From: an uncultured Bacilli bacterium | Lineage (GTDB): Bacteria; Bacillota_I; Bacilli_A; RFN20; CAG-288 | NCBI GenBank assembly: GCA_934700375.1 | Contig: CAKUXT010000054.1 | Span: 1-10,909 of the forward strand | DNA length: 10,909 bases | Reading direction: 5' to 3' | Shown here: positions 6,682 to 10,909 of the stretch, piece by piece | Layout: every line of letters begins with the position of its first letter | How positions within the stretch are numbered: position 1 is the first letter of the stretch | The notes under the pieces: model-generated | What the model was told of the DNA's origin: nothing | Seen by the model: the letters and a program-made list of their open reading frames with translations, nothing else | The model's database searches: none | Position numbers and translations under genes: made by a program

Positions 6682-6736
6682 ATCTTGTCTTCAAAAATCG
6701 TTTAAAAACTTTTTCAAAAAAAGAGAGGTAAACAAT

Positions 6737-8992
6737 ATGAAATTTGAGTCTACAGCATGGGATGGCTTCAAAGGCAGCCATTGGAGAAACGACATCAACG
6801 TCCGTGACTTCATCCAGAAGAACTACGAGCCTTATGAAGGTGATGCTTCCTTCTTGGAGATCCCTACCAAAGCAACTAACATTCTTTGGTTCGAACTCCA
6901 GAAGCTTCAGAAAGAAGCAAGAGCCAAGGGCGGTATCCTCGATATGGATACTGACATCGTCTCTTCTATCACCAGCCACAAGCCTGGTTACATCAACGAA
7001 GAGTACAAGGATCTTGAAAAGATCGTCGGTTTACAGACTGACAAACCTTTGAAGAGAGCTTTCATGCCTTATGGTGGTATCAAGATGGCCGAAAAGGCTC
7101 TTACCACACACGGCTACACTCCGAATCCTGAACTTCACAAGATCTTCACCGAGTATCACAAGACACACAACGATGGTGTCTTCGATGCCTACACTCCTGA
7201 GATGATGCTCTGCCGTCACAACCACATTCTCACCGGTCTTCCGGATACTTACGGAAGAGGAAGAATCGTCGGTGACTACAGAAGAGTCGCTCTTTATGGT
7301 ATCGACATCCTTATCGAAGAGAAGCAGGACGATCTCCTCAACTGCGGAGACGGCACCATGACCGATGATGTCATCCGTCAGAGAGAAGAGATCTCTATGC
7401 AGATCAAGTGCCTCAAGCAGATGAAGGAAATGGCCGCTTCCTACGGCTATGATATCTCTAAGCCTGCCACCAACGCTCACGAAGCTGTTCAGTGGTTGTA
7501 CTTCGGCTATCTTGCCGCTATCAAGAGCCAGAACGGTGCTGCTATGTCCGTCGGCAGAATCTCTACCTTCTTGGATATCTACATCAATCGTGATTTAAAG
7601 AAGGGGATCATCACTGAAAGCGAAGCCCAGGAGCTCATCGACCATCTCGTCATGAAGTTCCGTATGGTCAAGTTCGCTCGTATTCCTTCCTATGACGCCT
7701 TATTCTCCGGCGACCCTGTCTGGGCCACTTTGGAAGTCGGCGGTATGGGCGATGACGGAAGAGACATGGTCACAAAGAACGACTTCCGTTTCCTCCACAC
7801 CCTCGAGAATATGGGTCCTGCTCCGGAACCGAACCTCACTGTTCTCTACTCTCCTAGAATGAGCGAGAACTTCAAGAAGTACGCTTCCCACATCTCCATC
7901 ACCACTTCTTCCATCCAGTACGAAAACGATGATGTCATGCGTCCTATCTGGGGCGATGACTATTCCATCTGCTGCTGCGTCTCCGCAACACAGACCGGTA
8001 AGGAAATGCAGTTCTTCGGCGCTCGTGCCAACCTTGCCAAGTGCTTGCTTTACGCCATCAACGGCGGTGTCGATGAAATGACTCATATGCAGGTCGGTCC
8101 TGCCTATGAGAAGATCACAAGCGAAGTTCTCAACTATGATGAAGTTGTGAAGAGCTATGACAGAATGATGGATTGGCTCGCTGGCATCTATGTCAACGTC
8201 CTTGACCTCATCCAGTACATGCACGACAAATATTACTATGAAGCTGCTGAAATGGCTCTTATCGACACTGATGTCAGAAGAACCTTCGCAACTGGTATTG
8301 CCGGCTTCAGCCATGTCGTCGATTCCCTTTCCGCCATCAAGTATGCCAAGGTCACCGCTATCCGCGATGAACAGGGCATCACAACTGATTTCAAGATCGA
8401 AGGCGACTTCCCTCGTTACGGAAACGATGATGACAGAGCTGATGATATCGCTATCGAGCTTCTCCATACCTTCTTAAAGAAACTCAAGAAGCATCACACC
8501 TATCGTAACAGCGAACCCACCACTTCTATTCTTACCATCACTTCCAACGTTGTCTACGGCAAGGCTACTGGTACTCTTCCGGATGGAAGAGAAGCCGGAA
8601 AGCCTTTGGCTCCTGGTGCCAACCCGTCTTATGGCGCTGAGAACAATGGTTTGCTTGCATCCCTCAACTCTGTTGCCAAGCTTCCTTATGAATATGCTCT
8701 CGACGGTATCTCCAATACCCAGACCATGAACCCCGATGCTTTAGGCCACAGCGAACAGGAACGTATCGACAACCTCACTCAGGTTCTCGATGGTTACTTC
8801 TCTCAGGGCGCTCACCATCTCAATGTCAACGTCTTTGGCAAAGAGAAGCTTCTCGATGCTATGGAACATCCTGAGAAGGAAGAATATGCCAACTTCACAA
8901 TCCGTGTCTCCGGTTATGCTGTCAAGTTCATCGACCTTACCAGAGAACAGCAGTTGGATGTTATCTCCCGTACCTTCCACGATCACTTATAA
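6737..8992 (+). CDS. pflB: Formate C-acetyltransferase (pyruvate formate-lyase)
   Basis: A 751-residue glycyl-radical enzyme, full length for the family. It converts pyruvate and CoA to acetyl-CoA and formate in the anaerobic cytoplasm. The catalytic cysteine pair is Cys413-Cys414 in SICCCVSATQTGKEMQFFG; the directly preceding Cys412 makes a run of three, where E. coli has Ala-Cys-Cys. The radical glycine is Gly726 in RVSGYAVKF, close to the C terminus as expected. FFGARANLAK and YAINGGVDE are also diagnostic of true PFL rather than glycerol or choline-lyase relatives. The ATG at 6737 is chosen because AGAGAGG lies 8 bases upstream and MKFESTAWDGF begins like other PFLs; the frame extends to 6677 without support. 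Codons such as TCC, CTC and ATC are strongly preferred, as in highly expressed genes. The activase gene follows after 3 bases. Confidence 0.98.
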   Translation: MKFESTAWDGFKGSHWRNDINVRDFIQKNYEPYEGDASFLEIPTKATNILWFELQKLQKEARAKGGILDMDTDIVSSITSHKPGYINEEYKDLEKIVGLQTDKPLKRAFMPYGGIKMAEKALTTHGYTPNPELHKIFTEYHKTHNDGVFDAYTPEMMLCRHNHILTGLPDTYGRGRIVGDYRRVALYGIDILIEEKQDDLLNCGDGTMTDDVIRQREEISMQIKCLKQMKEMAASYGYDISKPATNAHEAVQWLYFGYLAAIKSQNGAAMSVGRISTFLDIYINRDLKKGIITESEAQELIDHLVMKFRMVKFARIPSYDALFSGDPVWATLEVGGMGDDGRDMVTKNDFRFLHTLENMGPAPEPNLTVLYSPRMSENFKKYASHISITTSSIQYENDDVMRPIWGDDYSICCCVSATQTGKEMQFFGARANLAKCLLYAINGGVDEMTHMQVGPAYEKITSEVLNYDEVVKSYDRMMDWLAGIYVNVLDLIQYMHDKYYYEAAEMALIDTDVRRTFATGIAGFSHVVDSLSAIKYAKVTAIRDEQGITTDFKIEGDFPRYGNDDDRADDIAIELLHTFLKKLKKHHTYRNSEPTTSILTITSNVVYGKATGTLPDGREAGKPLAPGANPSYGAENNGLLASLNSVAKLPYEYALDGISNTQTMNPDALGHSEQERIDNLTQVLDGYFSQGAHHLNVNVFGKEKLLDAMEHPEKEEYANFTIRVSGYAVKFIDLTREQQLDVISRTFHDHL

Positions 8993-8995
8993 TTC

Positions 8996-9742
8996 ATGAC
9001 TGTCGGTTATTATCAATCCCTGGAATCCTTCGCTCTTGTCGATGGACCAGGGGTTAGAAGTGTTCTTTTCTTAGCTGGATGTCCTTTCCGCTGCCTCTTC
9101 TGTCACAATCCGGATTCCTGGGAGTTCTCCAAAAAGAATCCGATCACACCGGAAGAAGCCTATAAGAAACTGATCCGTTACAAACCTTATTGGAGAGATA
9201 ACGGCGGTGTCACAATCAGCGGCGGAGAACCTCTTGCACAGCTCGATTTCATCATTGAGCTCTCAAGACTTTTCCATAATGAAGGCATCTCAGTTGCAAT
9301 CGATACAAGCGGTGCTACATTCAATATGAGTGATGCCTACTTGAAGAAGTTCGATGAGCTTCTTCAGGTCACTGACCTCTTCCTTCTTGATATCAAAGCC
9401 GTTGATTCTTCTCTTCATAAGAAGATTACCGGAAAAGACAACAAGAACGTATTGGAGCTCTTCTCCTACTTGGACAAGAAGAATTATCCGATCTGGGTAA
9501 GACATGTACTTGTCCCTACACTCAGCGATAACGATGAAAGACTTCGTGAAACACATGAATTCCTTTCTAAATTCAAGAACATCAGAAGAGTCGAAGTACT
9601 TCCCTATCACACCTTGGGAACGTTCAAATACGACCTGCTGAAGATCGAATATCCGCTGAAGGATGTTCCTGCTCCGACAAAAGAAAGAGTCGAGAACGCA
9701 GAAAAGATACTTTGTGTCAAGGATTATCCTGATTACAAGTAA
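8996..9742 (+). CDS. pflA: Pyruvate formate-lyase activating enzyme (radical SAM)
   Basis: A 248-residue radical-SAM enzyme that uses a [4Fe-4S] cluster and SAM to install the glycyl radical on PFL. The cluster cysteines are Cys29, Cys33 and Cys36 in GCPFRCLFCHNPD, matching CxxxCxxC. ESFALVDGPGVR near the N terminus is the usual PflA opening, and SGGEPLAQ is the SAM-contacting motif. WVRHVLVPT and VLPYHTLG are further family hallmarks. Length is normal and there is no extra ferredoxin-like insert, so it belongs to the simple PflA type rather than the larger activases of other glycyl-radical enzymes. The start at 8996 lies 3 bases after the pflB stop and has no visible ribosome site, so translation probably depends on coupling to pflB. 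This would help keep activase well below enzyme level. A strong terminator follows. Confidence 0.96.
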   Translation: MTVGYYQSLESFALVDGPGVRSVLFLAGCPFRCLFCHNPDSWEFSKKNPITPEEAYKKLIRYKPYWRDNGGVTISGGEPLAQLDFIIELSRLFHNEGISVAIDTSGATFNMSDAYLKKFDELLQVTDLFLLDIKAVDSSLHKKITGKDNKNVLELFSYLDKKNYPIWVRHVLVPTLSDNDERLRETHEFLSKFKNIRRVEVLPYHTLGTFKYDLLKIEYPLKDVPAPTKERVENAEKILCVKDYPDYK

Positions 9743-9750
9743 AAATCATG

Positions 9751-9789
9751 AAAGCAACCTTATTAATAAAATGTGAGGTTGCTTTTTTG
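9751..9789 (+). terminator. Intrinsic terminator after pflA
   Basis: A perfect 10-bp stem, AAAGCAACCT (9751-9760) with AGGTTGCTTT (9776-9785), has a 15-base loop and runs into six Ts (9783-9788). It closes the pflB-pflA operon 8 bases after the stop codon. Confidence 0.93.
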
Positions 9790-9839
9790 TTTTCAGTTTT
9801 TTGTACTTCTATCCAATTGTGAACGTCTTTTTTCTGTGC

Positions 9840-9867
9840 TTGACTATACGTGTCTAAGGAATATAAG
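9840..9867 (+). promoter_or_regulatory. Sigma-A-type promoter of the small lipoprotein gene
   Basis: TTGACT (9840-9845), a 16-base spacer, and TATAAG (9862-9867) each differ from the housekeeping consensus at one position. Transcription would start near 9874, leaving a leader of about 75 bases. That leader contains two copies of ATTCATTC (9904-9911 and 9925-9932), 21 bases apart. Confidence 0.6.
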
Positions 9868-9949
9868 TATTTCGATCTTCATTTAATGTTGTCTTCAATG
9901 TCGATTCATTCGTGTTGATAGTTTATTCATTCAAACGGAGGTAACTAGC

Positions 9950-10423
9950 ATGCATTTCAATAGTAAATTCATCAAATTCATTTTTCTTAGCTTAGTCGGT
10001 CTTTCTCTTTTCTCCTGCAATAATTCAGAGAAATTGAATGAAACGAAAATCAATATAGGTTTTACTGAGAACTATTTCAGGGAAATTCTAAACGATAGCA
10101 AAGAACAGTTCTTTCATCAATTCTCTGATGTAAAAGATTTCAATAGCTTTTTCTATGACGAAAGCAAAGTCGAGCTTCATGACCAGAATGCACTGAAAGA
10201 TTATAACAGCGAATTTTTTATGAATTACAGCGTCACTTTATTGATTGTAATAGGCTCTTCATCCAATGTCCTCGATCAAGTTACTTTTGATAAAGATTCG
10301 TTGTGCGTGAATTATTTCTTCACAGTATATAATCCTTCAACAACCGATATTATGATTAAACCTATCATTCATACTGTTCCAACTGCGCAGAAAATCGACT
10401 ATAAAGTCGACACAAAAATCTAA
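9950..10423 (+). CDS. Small predicted lipoprotein of unknown function
   Basis: A 157-residue protein that I do not recognise. Residues 1-22 form a signal peptide with a basic start and a hydrophobic core (FIKFIFLSLVGLSLF), ending in the lipobox LFSC with Cys23 as the predicted lipid site, so the mature protein should sit on the outer face of the membrane. The first half of the mature part is rich in Phe, Asp, Glu and Asn. The second half has alternating hydrophobic stretches (SVTLLIVIG, VNYFFTVYNP, DIMIKPIIHTVP) that look like beta strands, perhaps a small beta-sandwich. There is no known catalytic motif. GGAGGT lies 7 bases before the ATG and a good promoter is upstream, so the gene is probably real and expressed alone. 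It is AT-rich compared with pflBA, and no neighbour indicates a role. Confidence 0.75.
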   Translation: MHFNSKFIKFIFLSLVGLSLFSCNNSEKLNETKINIGFTENYFREILNDSKEQFFHQFSDVKDFNSFFYDESKVELHDQNALKDYNSEFFMNYSVTLLIVIGSSSNVLDQVTFDKDSLCVNYFFTVYNPSTTDIMIKPIIHTVPTAQKIDYKVDTKI

Positions 10424-10454
10424 TCATTAGAATAACAGTTTCCAAGTTTGTTTT

Positions 10455-10500
10455 GTGCTTTCACTTATTTTGAAGCGAGGATTCAAATAAGTCTAAGCAC
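10455..10500. repeat. Long imperfect hairpin between convergent genes
   Basis: GTGCTT (10455-10460) pairs with AAGCAC (10495-10500). Inside a 2-by-2 internal loop, ACTTATTTTGAA (10463-10474) pairs with TTCAAATAAGT (10482-10492) with one bulged T, and the loop is GCGAGGA. It overlaps the last codons and stop of the minus-strand nucleotidyltransferase gene. A T-tract is lacking after the stem on both strands, so it is not a standard intrinsic terminator, but its position between convergent ends suggests 3'-end formation or protection. Confidence 0.6.
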
Positions 10501-10909
10501 TAGTCTTCTCTCTATAGATTCTTATTCCATCTTTTAATATTTCATTTACCAACTCAGCATTTTCATTAAATTCCGTACTTCGTATCAAATCTACTTTTTT
10601 CTTAAGAGTCTCCCTTATTTTTTCAATCAAACCAACAAAACGCAATCCCACCAATGAACAGGATATATATAAATCGACATCACTGTCTTCCTTTGGGCAT
10701 CCTTTTGCGTAACTACCAAACAAAATGCAAAATGCAATTTGGTCTTTATATTCCTTATCGAATAGCTCTGTCAACTCGCTTTTGATTTTCGCTATCGTCA
10801 AAACACCTCGCGTTTCTGTGACTTCGCATTTGCTGTGCAATCCATGAATCAATGCTTGCCGCTTGATTTTATTTCCGTAATTCTCATCATTTTCATAGCG
10901 GCGCAAGGA
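10493..10909 (-). CDS. Nucleotidyltransferase-domain protein, N terminus cut by window edge
   Basis: The visible 139 residues are the C-terminal part of a MNT-type nucleotidyltransferase (polymerase-beta fold). The active-site signature GSYAKGCPKEDSDVDL carries the paired aspartates, and KKVDL supplies the third acidic position. The protein ends in NEILKDGIRIY. The frame stays open to the right edge. The upstream segment RRYENDENYGNKIKR resembles, from memory, the region after an XRE-like helix-turn-helix in larger Firmicute proteins of this kind, so I treat the gene as partial. A TTG at 10801 after GAGGTG could give a free-standing 102-residue MntA-like protein, but this would discard that conserved-looking segment. 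Family members transfer nucleotides to proteins or RNA, and some are antitoxins paired with HEPN toxins. No HepT partner is in the window, though one could lie beyond the edge. The TAG stop lies within a hairpin. Confidence 0.8.
   Translation of the reverse strand, partial: SLRRYENDENYGNKIKRQALIHGLHSKCEVTETRGVLTIAKIKSELTELFDKEYKDQIAFCILFGSYAKGCPKEDSDVDLYISCSLVGLRFVGLIEKIRETLKKKVDLIRSTEFNENAELVNEILKDGIRIYREKTSA

Noticed and set aside
6677..6736. 20-codon upstream extension of pflB
   Set aside because: No ribosome site is present at 6677, and the added residues are unlike PFL N termini. ATG 6737 has AGAGAGG at proper distance.
7700..8467. 255-codon minus-strand open frame inside pflB
   Set aside because: It is antisense to a highly conserved enzyme with biased codon use, which commonly creates long antisense open frames. 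The translation has no recognisable motif.
9814..9820. TTGTGAA resembling half of a Rex redox-regulator site
   Set aside because: No matching TTCACAA half follows at the required spacing, so there is no support for a Rex operator.
10797..10811. Shared 12-mer GCGAGGTGTTTT here (minus strand) and at 78-89 before the ATPase ATG
   Set aside because: In a window of this size several shared 12-mers are expected by chance. Here it probably encodes part of the protein (GVL) rather than acting as a translation start.
1..10909. CRISPR array, tRNA/rRNA genes or insertion sequence
   Set aside because: No regularly spaced repeats, no cloverleaf or ribosomal RNA sequence, and no transposase-like protein were seen on either strand.

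Overview
The window looks like a piece of chromosome from a low-GC, anaerobic, fermentative Firmicute. An Erysipelotrichia-type organism is my best guess, from the gene style, the Gram-positive lipoproteins, the strong AGGAGG-like ribosome sites and the oxygen-sensitive pyruvate formate-lyase. This placement is inference only. I see no tRNA, rRNA, CRISPR array, transposase or integrase.

Layout, left to right. (1) 1-1500: a perfect 14-bp palindrome at the left edge, then a DUF4143-type AAA ATPase (90-1454). It converges on hypB, with a strong hairpin between the two genes. (2) 1518-2195, minus strand: HypB, the GTPase that delivers nickel to [NiFe] hydrogenase. (3) 2196-2386: a divergent intergenic region with a hypB -10 box, a terminator-like stem and an AT-rich dyad. 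(4) 2387-6550: a tight four-gene operon of FecCD-type permease, ATPase, lipoprotein substrate-binding protein, and a protein joining a SAM-dependent methyltransferase to a TetR-type repressor. It ends at a strong terminator. (5) 6737-9742: pflB-pflA, the formate-lyase and its radical-SAM activase, with their own leader and terminator. (6) 9840-10423: a small orphan lipoprotein with a good promoter and ribosome site. (7) 10493 to the right edge, minus strand: the C-terminal part of a nucleotidyltransferase cut by the window end.

How the genes fit together: the importer operon and hypB start from the same intergenic region. A shared nickel (or other transition-metal/cofactor) theme is therefore reasonable, although the sequence does not show the substrate. 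The last operon gene carries a TetR-type DNA-binding half, so it could be a built-in regulator of the importer. PFL and PflA form the standard anaerobic route from pyruvate to acetyl-CoA and formate; formate metabolism and hydrogenase maturation often occur in the same fermentative organisms, but no hydrogenase is visible here.

The most unusual item is the methyltransferase-TetR fusion at 5372-6550. The rest is mostly ordinary housekeeping or accessory content with a few unexplained hairpins and repeats.
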